Origin: Lineolata rhizophorae
Lineage: Eukaryota; Ascomycota; Dothideomycetes; Lineolatales; Lineolataceae
Assembly (NCBI GenBank): GCA_010093515.1
Contig: MU001670.1
Coordinates: 1,466,177-1,530,176, forward strand
Direction of reading: 5' to 3'
Length of the DNA stretch: 64,000 bases
Shown here: one piece after another, positions 46,841-57,400 of the stretch
Layout of the letters: each line of letters opens with the position of its first letter
Numbering within the stretch: the first letter of the stretch is position 1
Made by a program: the position numbers and the translations under genes
Notes under the pieces: model-generated
Databases searched by the model: none
Told to the model about the DNA's origin: nothing
Seen by the model: the letters and a program-made list of their open reading frames with translations, nothing else

Positions 46841-48194
46841 TCACTCCTCCCCGAAGACCCCATTCAAATACCCCACAAACGCCCTCTTCGCCCTGGCCCT
46901 CTCCCACCCCCCCCCTCCGCCCGGCCCCAACGCCGCCCTCTGCATGCCCACAAACGCCCTCCTCGCCCTCTGCATCTGCGCCACCGTCACCTCGCCCGCG
47001 ACCGGCATCCTGACCGCCAACGCCCCCTCCCCGCCTTCCTCCTCCTCGTCGTCGGCTTCCCGCCCCCCCTTCCCCTTCTCCTTCTCCTTCCCCGCCCGCC
47101 CCTCCGCAACCCCCACCACCACCACCCCGCCCGTCTCCCCCACGTGCTCCGCCTGCCACGCCAGCACCGCCCTGCTCACGTCCGCGACGGCGCGCTCGAG
47201 CTCGAACAGCGCGTCGGGGGGCGCGGCGCGCGGCGCGACGGTGGCCGCGTTCGGCCTGACGGGCCGCGGCGGCGGCGGTCCGGCCCCCGCCGGGCCCCTT
47301 TTGGCGGGGGCGGACGAGGTGGACGAGGAGGCTGGAACGAGAGCGCTCCAGATGGCGTCGAGGGGCGGGGCCGCGTCCGAGGCGGGCACCGTGAAGAGCG
47401 GCGTGTCCCACCGGGCCAGCGAGGAGGGCTCCTCGTAGCGGTAGATGAGGTTGTCGAGGGTGGAGGGGGGGTAGGGGGGAGGTGGGGGTGGGGCGGATGC
47501 ATTGGCGGAGGGGGGAGAGTCGGCGGGGATGGTCGTGGGGGGTTCGGCGGAGGAGGGCGAAGGTGACATCGATGCGAGGCGCGCGTCGTTGTTTGCGCGA
47601 CAAGTCGGGATCGGGGCGCCTACGTGGATCTGTGTCGGGCGGCCGAGAAAGTCAGCCGCGGACCGTCCCATCACGTTGCCGTCCCTAATTGCCCCCACTT
47701 TCTCAACAACTGCCCGGCCGCATTATCGTTCCCTCAGCCCCACTTCAGAACTCACCACGCAGCTCGTCGACCGCACCGCCTTGGCCTCGCAGTACAACTG
47801 GTAGCGAAACCCCTTGATGTAGTTCATGCCGTCGGCGATGACGAAGTCGGTCGGCCCGAGCGCCCGCTTGACGGCCGAGTAGAAGGCGGCGCGCGCGTCC
47901 TTCTCCGTCTTGGCGGCGCCGTACGCCTCGCGCGAGACGCCGAGCGCCTCGTCGTTGATCAGGTGCACCCTGGCGGTCCGGAGCGCCGCCTTGGCGCTGG
48001 TCGAGGCGATGCGCTCGCCGAGGTAGGTCGCGATCTGGTGGGCGCGCGTCGTCTTGCCGGCGCAGGGGTAGCCGGTGAGGATGAGGAGCTGGGTGCGGGA
48101 CGTTAGCGGAGCGGAGTGGAGCGGCGTGGAGTGGGTGGGAGAACGGGTTGTTGGGCGGGGGGTTTGGGGAAGCGGAGTAGGCACGTACGGGCAT
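46841..48194 (-). CDS. KTI12: KTI12, Elongator-associated ATPase
   Basis: P-loop protein that works with the Elongator complex in modifying wobble uridines of tRNAs. Three exons: 48189-48194 (ATG CCC), 47756-48088 and 46841-47629, with introns of 100 and 126 nt; 375 residues. The spliced start MPLLILTGYPCAGKTT gives the Walker A loop (Gly8-Thr15), with Lys14. The next conserved parts are HLINDEALG, AKTEKDARAAFYSAVKRAL, DGMNYIKGFRYQLYCEAKA, then after the second splice IHVGAPIPTC. A Pro-rich insert (about 40 residues) precedes the C-terminal tRNA-binding part with LIYRYEEPSSLARWDTPLFTV and the closing YLNGVFGEE. The start is set by the micro-exon; without it the P-loop would lack its methionine. 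Neighbouring open frames on both strands are GC-rich shadows. Confidence 0.92.
48089..48188 (-). other. Intron after a 6-nt first exon of KTI12
   Basis: 100-nt intron on the minus strand: donor GTACGT directly after ATG CCC, CTAAC branch, acceptor CCCAG before CTC CTC ATC. Phase zero; restores the conserved N-terminus. Confidence 0.85.
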
Positions 48195-50553
48195 GATGAA
48201 GGCGCGCGGAGAGAGGGGCGGGGCGGGGCGGGGGCAGTGGCGCGGCGGAGGGAGCCTTGGCGAGGTTTGCGAGGCGGATTTACTAGAGGTCAAGCCTTGG
48301 CTCAGGCGGGCCTCGTATAATCGACGAGTAGGTGGGGCAGTTAGATGGCAAGAAGATGCGCGCGGGCGGGCTGCGCGAGACGCGTCGGAGAGGAGTGCAG
48401 AGTGCAAGAAAAGGTTATCTCGCAATCTAATCTCACCGCGGACGCAAGCGGAGATGTCTCGGGGCAGGGCCGCCCGCGTACCCCGCATTCGAGGGTCCCG
48501 CGGAGTTTCCTCGGCCGCGACTGGCCCCTCCGGACTTCGAGATCGCTGCCGTACCAAGAACAAGCCAACAGGGCTCACAGGCATGGGGTGAGTGAGTCGC
48601 GGCTGCAATGAGGTCCTGGTCCGTCTCAAGTCTCGTCGAGCCGACCGGGGAATCGTTTCACGTACTCCGGAGCGACTCCGGGCCCTGTTTTGGCGGGATT
48701 GATGGGCCACGCAGAGCGAACAGCACATGCACGCGCTCTAGACCTCCATGCTGCGCCTTTTTATGGCGAAACGCAGCGCGGCGTATGCAGGGTCGACAGA
48801 CAGACCAAAAAAAAAAAGAAAAAAACACGGTCAAGGAACAAAGCACAATCTAGGCTAGACAGTCGACAGCACACGACCGCCAGTCCCTCACGCAAAACCG
48901 CGTATGTATGTCCATAATAGGCTCTGAAACCCCCCCAGACCCTTTCTCTCCGCACCAGGCTGATCCCCGACGGGGCACCACATGGGAGACAAGGGGCAGC
49001 GCACGCGGCTGCGCGCCGCCCGCGGGCGCGTAACGTGCGAGGGAACCGACCACTTAGCTGGTGCCTATGCACGTATGTATGGCCGCGCCGGGGGACTTGT
49101 CCCGTGGGGTGCGGCGGGGCGAAACGCCTCGTCGGGCGCGATGGCGAGGCGCCCGTTGGATGGATGGATGGGCCGCGGACGGACCGGAGGAGATGGGTAT
49201 TAGGGCTCGGGGATGCATTGGTGTGGATAGACTCGTCCTATCTGGGTGGATGGAGAGATGGGCTAGATGGCGCTGATGGGATAAGTCGCCGGGGACGTTG
49301 TCCCCAATCCCGTCCCGTCGTCCCTCTTCGCGACCTCTCGCGTGCGGCGTTGCACCCGTCGGCCAGCCTGCTTATTGGTAGCGCCCCGAAAAACGAGGGG
49401 GGTGGCCTCGATCACTACGAACGCGGGGGGACCTGCGTCTTCCTGGCTGCTTTGGTGGTACTGCTATTCCTCCCGCCGCCGCCGTGGACATCCACACGCT
49501 TCTCCTTTGTGATCGATGATCCCGTTTTGCCGCCGTCGCATCTGTCAGCCGCCTCAACTGGTCGGCGCCAGATTGCCTCCTTTGTAGCGTCTCGTCATTG
49601 TCCGCCTGCCTGCCTATTTATCCCCTGCGACGGAACCCTTTTCTCGTCTGCGCTTCTCTCTACCCGTTCTCGCCGGAAGAGCTGGACGGGGAGGCACTTG
49701 CTGCCCTGGCCCGATCTCGAGCCGAGGCCCAGCCATCGCCATCTGTCTTGTCCCGGTCGTCCGTCCCAGCTTTGGGCGGCTCACGGTGCCTCGCCCCAGT
49801 CCATTGCATACGTAGGTAGAACAAACGGGCCGGAGCCCAGGGTGGAAGGCCTCTTCCACTTGTGCGCCGCGACGCCCGCCACCAACCAACCAACCTTACC
49901 TTACCACGAACTCCGCCAACGCCGTGATATCACCGCGCGCCTGCACACGCGCCCAGATTTCGGCCCTTCTGCGGCGTCTCTGTTGTCCCCCGGTGCGATA
50001 GGTAACCTTTCTTTTTTCTTTTGCGGGACACAGCCGTCTGCACAGTCGAACGACCACCGGGCACTTACCTCCTGCGGCTATCCCAACAGGCCAAGGCTTC
50101 TGCGAAAAGAAGAAAACATACATACCTACACCGAGACGGAGCGACGACAACAATACCGACTGGGCGCATCCTTCGTCCGAACGCCGACGACGACATCTCC
50201 GCAGTCTTCCAGCGCTCCAGCGCAGACCCCAACTGCCGGCGCACCGTCCCGTCTCTCGTCGATTTGCTCGCCCTTCCCGCCATCAGCACCAGACCCGTGT
50301 CCACGCCGCGCCAAGGCGTGGAATTTAAACCCCCCCGGGGTTACTCTCTTCCTGCCCACCTCTCCACACCTTCCCTCCATTTCTCACCCCTCCCCCCCGC
50401 CGCGAAAAAACCAACTCGACAACAAGCAGACAACCAAAGAGCAAAAGCCCTCCACTCGCCCCAGGCTAGCTACTCGCCGCCGCCCGCCCAGCCAGCAGCC
50501 AAATCCCGCCCCGCCCTGTCCCCGTCTCGCCTCGCTCGACCCACCCTCATCAC

Positions 50554-50599
50554 TTTATTTATTTATTCATTTATCTATTTATTTTATTCGTTTATTTTT
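50554..50599. repeat. TTTA-type microsatellite
   Basis: Imperfect tetranucleotide tract made of TTTA, TTCA and CTAT-like units. Confidence 0.8.
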
Positions 50600-50800
50600 C
50601 CCCGGGCCGCGGGCGCGCGCTCGCTCAGCCCAGCCCAGCCCAAGCAAGCCCGGTCGCCAGCCGGCCGGCCAGCCAGCCAGCGACGCGACCGCATCCTCGG
50701 CGCCGCGAGCCGCGGGCCCCGAGGCTACCGGGGACGCGCGCGACGCCCACGCCAGGCCTGCGCCGGTCGGTCTTGGGGCGGTTGGGGACATAGGGTTGGG

Positions 50801-50840
50801 GTGCGTGCGTGCGTGCGTGCGTAGGTAGGTAGGCAGGCAG
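50801..50840. repeat. GTGC/GTAG/GCAG tetranucleotide tract
   Basis: Five GTGC units, then three GTAG-type and two GCAG-type units: a compound tetranucleotide repeat that has clearly grown by slippage. Confidence 0.85.
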
Positions 50841-50954
50841 CGAGGTCGCGTTGCGGCTGGGGAAGGGAAGGGGGAGGGAAAGAAAGGAAAGGGTTGGGTT
50901 GTTTGTCTGGGTAGGTGGGCGAGGGTTCTGCGGCGGAGGACATAGGGCAGGGAC

Positions 50955-50956
<2 letters not shown>

Positions 50957-50987
<31 letters not shown>
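50957..50987. repeat. GA dinucleotide repeat
   Basis: About 15 uninterrupted GA units. Confidence 0.9.
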
Positions 50988-50990
<3 letters not shown>

Positions 50991-51488
50991 TGCGGTGGCG
51001 CGAGCGCGGCGTTTGATAGTGGGTTTGGTGTCGGGCGCCTGTTTGGTGCTCGGCTCGTGTGGCGGCTGCTCGCAGATATTTGGGGACGAAACGACGGAGG
51101 AAGGGCAAAGCAAGGACAAAGGAAGGACAAAGGACGGAAAGACAGGACAAAGGGAGGACGGCACGGCAAACGGGCACGTGCGGCAGCGCAGAGAGAGAGG
51201 GCACATATTTGGAAGCGGCCCCCCCGCGCACTTGGCATCGTCCTCCTCCACGGCGCCTCGCTACCACCGCGAAGGCTCCGGGTCCGCGCAGCCGGTCGGC
51301 GGGAAGTCACGAGGCCCACGCCCACGCGCCTCCTCTCCCGGGCTCTTTCCCTCCTCCCCGTGCCTCCCCACGGAGCAGGCGCTGCCCACCCACGCACATC
51401 CCCAAGGAACATCCCGCTTCTCGGCCTCGCCGGGAAACCGCGACCGACGCGACGCGCCGCGCCCTCTCTTCCTTCCGCTTTCTCGCCG

Positions 51489-51716
51489 ATGGCCTCGCCC
51501 TTCCCCGCCCCCACCGCCGCCGCTCGCCCCTCGCTCTGCCCCTCCTTCTCCGACCGCCCGGCAATAGCAACACCGACAACAGCGACGACGACGGCATCGA
51601 CGGCAAACACATCAGCATCCACGCCCCTCTTCCCCGCCGCGTACGCTTCCCCCTCGGCCTCCTCGCTCGACTCCTTCTCCAGCTCCGCCAGCGCCGGCTC
51701 CTCGGCCAGCCCGGCC

Positions 51717-51751
<35 letters not shown>

Positions 51752-52526
51752 TTGGACCTACAACCAAAGCCAGCAACTGTCGCCGGAAGAGGAGCTGCTC
51801 CGCGCGCGCATCATGCAGCAGGGCGCCGCGTTCCTCCGCGGCGCAGAACGCCCGGGCGAGCCGGGCGCCCACCACCAGCAGCACCAGCAGCACCAGCAAG
51901 GCGCCTGGCGGGCGGCGCACGACGCCCTCGTCGGGCCCGCCCCGCTGCCCAGCCCGGACGCGGACCCGGCCGCCGGCCCCGGCCCGGGGAGCTTCTTCGG
52001 CGGCGTCGACGCGCGCCTGCGCGCCCCGGCCGAGGCGCCCGGGCAGGACGCGCCGATGACGGGCGCGGCGGACGACGAGCCGGGCCGCGCGGCGGAGGAG
52101 GAGGAGGACGACGGCGGCGGCCACCCTCTCCGCCAGCTCCATGCCCACCACCACCACCACCACCACCACCACCACCCGCCGCTGCCGCACTCCCAGAGCG
52201 ACTCGGCGCTGCTGCCGCCGCATCAGCGGCTGCAGCAGCTGCAGCAGCTACATCAGCAGCAGCAGGCGCACGCGCACCTGCTCTACCAGCGCCAGCACCA
52301 GCAGTACCAGCACCAGCAGTACGAGCCGCAGCAGCTGGACCAGATGGAGACGGCGCCGACGACGACGACGGTGACGACGGCCGCCTGGGCGCCGGACCGC
52401 GCCGGCGCCGGCGCCACCGCCGCCGAGACGTCGGGCTTCCTGCGCGAGTTCGGGCTCGTGGCCGAGGCGGCGAAGCGCGCGCAGATGGCCGTTTTGGCGA
52501 GGGATCTCGAGGGGTGCGAGCTGTGA
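51489..52526 (+). CDS. Ala/His/Gln-rich protein of unknown function
   Basis: Intronless frame of 345 residues from the ATG at 51489. I do not recognise a named family. What is visible: a Ser/Ala/Thr-rich start; an Ala run encoded by (CCG)10 (51721-51751); a segment LSPEEELLRARIMQQGAAFL; an acidic stretch (about residues 195-210); a His run encoded by CAC repeats (about 52145-52176); Gln-rich segments with HQQY; and an ordered-looking helical C-terminus FLREFGLVAEAAKRAQMAVL ending RDLEGCEL. The charged, alanine-rich last 35 residues look conserved-like and argue that the frame is real. GC content is extreme. The open frame extends upstream, so the start could be earlier. An assembly gap begins 30 nt after the stop, in T-rich DNA. 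Confidence 0.55.
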
Positions 52527-54401
52527 AGTTTTTTTTTCTTTTTTCTTTTCTTTTTNNNNNNNNNNNNNNNNNNNNNNNNNNNNNNNNNNNNNNNNNNNNN
52601 NNNNNNNNNNNNNNNNNNNNNNNNNNNNNNNNNNNNNNNNNNNNNNNNNGGGGTGTGGTTGCATGGGGGTTTTGGGCGTTTCTTTGGGTGGATTGGGTTT
52701 TGGATTTTGGGTCGTGTTTTGTGGGAGAGAGGGGTTGAGGGTTTTGGAGGGTTTTTTTTGCGTGAGAGAGGGCATAAGTTTCGCGGTTGGTCCGGCATTG
52801 GGTCTTGTCGCTTTTTGTTCGTTCTGGACTCTTTGGGAAAGATGGCTTGTGCGGTTTGTTTTTGTTTGGTTGTCTCTCTAGGTGGCTCGAGTAATCTCAC
52901 TTTTCGGCTCTCATATCCAGAAGTTTTTTTTCTTGTCATGGTCGGACCGTTAGTAGTGGGTGCGTATCTCTTAAGTCTTCTCTTCTCTTTCTTCTCTTCT
53001 CAACTCAACTCGTACCCGGAATCCACCGCGTACTTGTATCATTAGCGCCTACTATTTCGCCGTTTCTGTGTTCCTGTGCACATCATAACGGACAAGTAGT
53101 TTACCTTCTTTCCCTTCGTTCCCTTTCGCTTGGATCGATCCAAAGTCATAACTCCTTTTCCACTACTCTCCCTAGACTGCTTTTTTGGTTCCGGTTTACG
53201 TTATCGATGTTTCCGGCCGGGAATTGAATGTAGAAAAGTTCTTCTGTTCCCGTGTGGCAGGCCTTTTTCCGATTTCGTGTTTTCGTGTATCGATGGTGTT
53301 GGACGCCCCGGTGATCAGGAGGAAGGAAAGAAAGAAGAGAGAAGGATAATAGAGCCTGTCAGGTATAGATTGATTCGCGGTAAAGAGATATATATGCACT
53401 GCAGTTTCGGTTCTTAGGCCGCTAACTCTCTGTATGGGAAAAGGCTATGGGATATAGAGACGGATACAGGTCGCACAAATACGCAATTGGCTACAGTTAG
53501 GGGCTTGACTGGTCTCGGTGCGTGATTAAGTAAAAGCGGAAGGAACTAATAGTCTGGAAATAAATGGATTCCTGCACATTCAAAGCTTCGCTCACTCTAT
53601 ACATCAATAAATCGTGTTAATTGAAGGGTGTCCAGATGACCACCGGGTATATCGCAAGCCTCTTTCCCATATTCACGGTGACACCGCGCGCCCAACCATA
53701 CATTACTGATGCCATTTTATGTAGCCTCTTCTGTCCTAAGTTGTCTACCCGAATTTCTTCCTTGTACTACCTCTCCGGCAGCGTTTTCTGAGAGCACCCA
53801 CTAAGAAAAGGAAAAGGAAAGGAAAAGGAAATGAAAAGCTATTTATATACAGCACAATAGTACAGAGTTCCTACCCCAATGGTCCTTGTAGCCCCCTATC
53901 TCGATGCCATTACCCTGAAGAACCGGGTGTTCGTGAGTACCCACGCGCCCAAAGACAAGAGAAAGCAAAGGTAGAACAAATGCTCCGTAACACGACTCTG
54001 TCTGGTCTTCACCTCAAGTCGTAGCAACAATGATTCCTGCAAGGACCACCAGTCATTGCCGTCTTGCCCGCTGTCTCATTTCGCAGACGCTCGCCCAAGT
54101 CCACTCTATTCCCCCGTTCCGTTATGCCTCTGCTCTTTGTTCCGCCCTCCCCACCGACACGCCATGGATGACGATACTGGTATATTAATAACAGTGCCGC
54201 AGAAGAGATGCCCCGAAAGCAAAAAAAAAGAAAAGAAAACAGAACCGCAACGCAAAACTCGACGTAGGACAAGGCCAAAGCAAAAAAAAAAAAAAGGAGC
54301 AAGACAAACGCCGACCGCATGCCGTCCCTTACACTCTCGTCTCCCGAACCACAAACTTTTTAGCTTGCACTTCGAAAGCTCACCCAGAAAGTCCAAACGA
54401 C
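52527..54401. other. Spacer containing an assembly gap
   Basis: Begins with T-rich DNA after the stop, then a run of N at 52556-52649, then T/G-rich DNA. A purine repeat of AAGG/AAAAGG type lies at 53803-53834. No gene supported. Confidence 0.6.
52556..52649. other. Assembly gap (94 N)
   Basis: Run of undetermined bases directly after a poly-T/CT tract (52528-52555), so the gap was probably caused by low-complexity sequence. True length is unknown. Confidence 0.98.
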
Positions 54402-57400
54402 TTACGCATCCCTCATGCCACCACCGCCACCACTCCCGCCACTAACCCTCCTCCCGCCCTCTCCCTCGGCGCTCTCCTCCTCCTCGCTATCCTCGCCCTC
54501 CTCCCAGCCCACCAAGCGCCTCAACACTCTATTCTCCGTCCTGACCTCCCTCCAGCGCCTCTCCCACCCCGCGTTCCCCTCCTGCGCCTCGCGCATCGCG
54601 AGCCGGGCCCACTTGGCGACGCGGCCGAGGCCGGCCTGCCACTCGGCGTGCTCGACGCGCAGGTCGAGATTGGCCTGGCGCTCCTGCTCGAGCAGGCTGT
54701 GGTAGTGGGCGTGCGTGGCGAGCAGGGCCTGCGTGTGGGCGTGCGCGAAGGGGCGCAGCTTGTCCAGCGTCAGCGCGAGCGCGTTCTCGTAGTCGGCCAC
54801 GAGCGACTGCAGGGCCGCGACGTGCGCGTGCATGGCGCCGAGGTCGCGCTGCGCCGTCGAGAGCTGCGCTTGGGTCGCGGCGAGCTCGGCTTGGACCGCG
54901 CGGGTCGGGGCTGCGATTCGACATGTTAGTGCCCATGCCTATCGGCGGCATATGTAAACAAAACGGGAGGAAAACTCACCACTACCTTCCCCATTAACCT
55001 GCCCGCTCCCCTGTGCCGGCCCACTGGCCCCACCAGTCAAAGCAGCCAGCCCTGGGATCGCTCCCACCGCCCCCGTCGGACTCACACCCTCCTCCCTCTG
55101 CCGCGCCTGCATCTGCGCCACGCTATTGATGATGCTCTGCGTCTGCGCGCGGTTCTCCGCCAGCGCCTCGCTCAGCTGCTGCACCACACCCCACAAGTGA
55201 TTCATGTCCGTCTGGTGGCCGGCGCTCGGGAGCCCGTTCATCATGCCCCCGCCGCCACCTCCACCGCCGGCGCCACCGCCCGCTCCCGCGCCAGGCGGCA
55301 TGCCGCCCATGGCGCTGGGAGGCATGCCGCCGGACATGCCACCGCCGGCCATGCCGGCCATACCGCCGCCGAGACCGCCCATGCCGCCTCCGCCTCCGAC
55401 GGGTCCGCCAGCGCCACCAATGCCGTTCGTTGCCGCGTGTCCGCCCGGCCCACCACCCGGCCCCGACGACGGCGTCGAAGGTGCCGCGCGGTTCGCCATG
55501 CCTCCCGGGCCGGAGCCAGGCGGGCCGCCGTGGTTGGGGCCCGTACCGGGGTTGCCGCCGCCGGCGGCATCGAGGAAGGAGAAGCTGTTCATGGAGTCGA
55601 GGTAGTTGTTGTAGGTGTGGAGGTAGGAGTCGGGATTGGACTGGGCGGCAGACCCTTCGGGAGCGACGAGCTCGGTCGAGTTCGGGCGCTTCCGACCACG
55701 GGGTAGAGTAAGGGAGCGCGTGTGCGGGTCAGCGCTGGCCGAGGAAGAAGAGGATGCTGTGGTGGTGCGCTGTTGTGGGTCTTGCGAAGAGCGGAAAGGC
55801 CCACTCTGCCCGGAGTATGTAGTCGACGGAAGCGTGAGTCCCTCGTCCGCCGCCTCTGTTCCACTGTTCTCCTTTTCCGCCTTTCCGGAGCCGACGTTCA
55901 GATACTCTGGCGAAATCCTCCTCCCCTTCTTCTTTGCCGCCAACCCTTGAAGCCGCTTGTGGTCGCCCTTGTCGCTACTATTCTCTCCCGTAGTCCGCAC
56001 ACTTGAGCCCGATAGTTTGGCTTTCGTAATGTGTTCCGACGGCCACCCGCCCCGAACAGGCTCCTTCTTCTGCTGCTGCTTTGGCCACGGTGGCCCAGCA
56101 AAGTCCTTAACCGCGATGCCCGACGCGGACAGCACAGAATTCAAGGAATCCGGTGTCTCCTCCGCCGCGGGCGCGTGCGCAGAATCCGCGAGCTGCAGCT
56201 GGTTTGTGCCGCCCCCGTTGATCTTACGCTGCTGGCACGAAACGTCGGCGAGGCTGGTGGTCGACTTGTTGCTGCCGGCGGCGTTTGCGGTCGACGACGA
56301 GGTACTATTGTTGACGCTGCCAGCGTTGTTGGCCGAGGCCGGGGATGCTGGCCCCAGCGCCGCGGCGGCATCGCGGCGAAACATCGCGCCGGGCGAATCA
56401 CGGCGCGAGGGAGCGCGCTCGTCACCACGCCGCTGCTGGGGGCCGCCGACCTGCGTACATTTCTCCTGGAAACGGGACGATGGGAGGCAAAAGGGGTTGC
56501 GCGATGCGGGATTGCTGTCGTGTGAAAGATAGGACGGGGAAGATCTCGTTATGGTGACTCCGGCGTCGTCTCCATCCGAGCCCATTGCGTTCGAGAGCGA
56601 CGATGCCGCCGCCGTCGGCATCCGCATCGCGCCGTTGTCCTCGCTCGGAGCGGTTCCCGGCCGTCGGGCGGTATCGGTCGAACCCGGCTCGATGGGGAGA
56701 ACTGTCCTCGACGTCGACTGCTCCTCAGGGGAATCGCAATCGTTCGTTTCAACGGCAGCAGCGGCCGTCGCACCCCCCTTATTATGATCACCGTTTGCGT
56801 TGCACGGCATGGTGCCCACTTGTACCGCTTGTTGCTCCTGCGCCTCGCCGACGCGCCGCGCAACCGCGCGCTCCCGGCCGCTCTCACTGGTGCGCGAAGC
56901 GCCCTTGCTCTCGCCGCCGCCAGCGACGTCCGCACACGCAGCAGCCGTGTTGGAGACGGGCGGCTCCACGACTACCGCCACGTCGTCGTCTGCTGCGCCA
57001 TCAAACGAGGAATAGTTCAACCTGCGTCTCGTTGGCGGCGACAGCGCCGGTGTCGGCGCGTCTGAGCCGGACTTTTTCTCATCGTCATCGTTGTGTTGTT
57101 CTTCGCCGCACTGCGGAACCAGTCCCGTGGGTGCAACGTCGGTTCTAATAGCCGCTGCGGTCTGGCCCGATGTTTGGTTCTGTCGCTGTCCCTGACTCAG
57201 GTGTTGATTCTTGTCCGCACTCTGGTTATCATTGTCCCTCGATTCCAGGGATTGACGGTGCGCCTCTGCCAAACGCTTCAGCTCTCCCACATGCTGCCGG
57301 AAGCGCGCGACGCCCAGATTGAAGCTGCTGGCCCGTGTTTCGCCCTCTTGGCCGTCGGCCGACGCCATTTTCCGCTGATGCAGAAGATCACCAACGCTGG

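Larger units (their letters stand above)
48195..51488. other. Divergent spacer KTI12 to Ala/His/Gln-rich gene
   Basis: 3.3 kb. A 597-codon open frame covers 49035-50828 on the + strand but has the composition of CT-rich leader DNA (Pro/Ser/Arg/Thr) and no domain, so I do not call it a gene. From about 49400 the + strand is pyrimidine-rich, then simple repeats follow: TTTA/TTCA (50554-50599), GTGC/GTAG/GCAG tetranucleotides (50801-50840) and a GA tract (50957-50987). These suggest a long leader and promoter of the gene at 51489. Confidence 0.55.

Noticed and set aside
46344-47603. 419-codon minus-strand frame overlapping KTI12
   Set aside because: Out-of-frame shadow of KTI12 exon 3, Gly/Arg-rich.
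47745-48728. 327-codon minus-strand frame overlapping KTI12 exon 2
   Set aside because: Wrong frame; the KTI12 frame has the P-loop and spliced family match.
49035-50828. 597-codon + strand frame
   Set aside because: Long only because CT-rich leader DNA lacks stops in one frame; no domain; another + frame overlaps it for about 270 codons.
50579-51721. 380-codon minus-strand frame
   Set aside because: Runs across simple repeats and the antisense of the Ala/His/Gln-rich gene.
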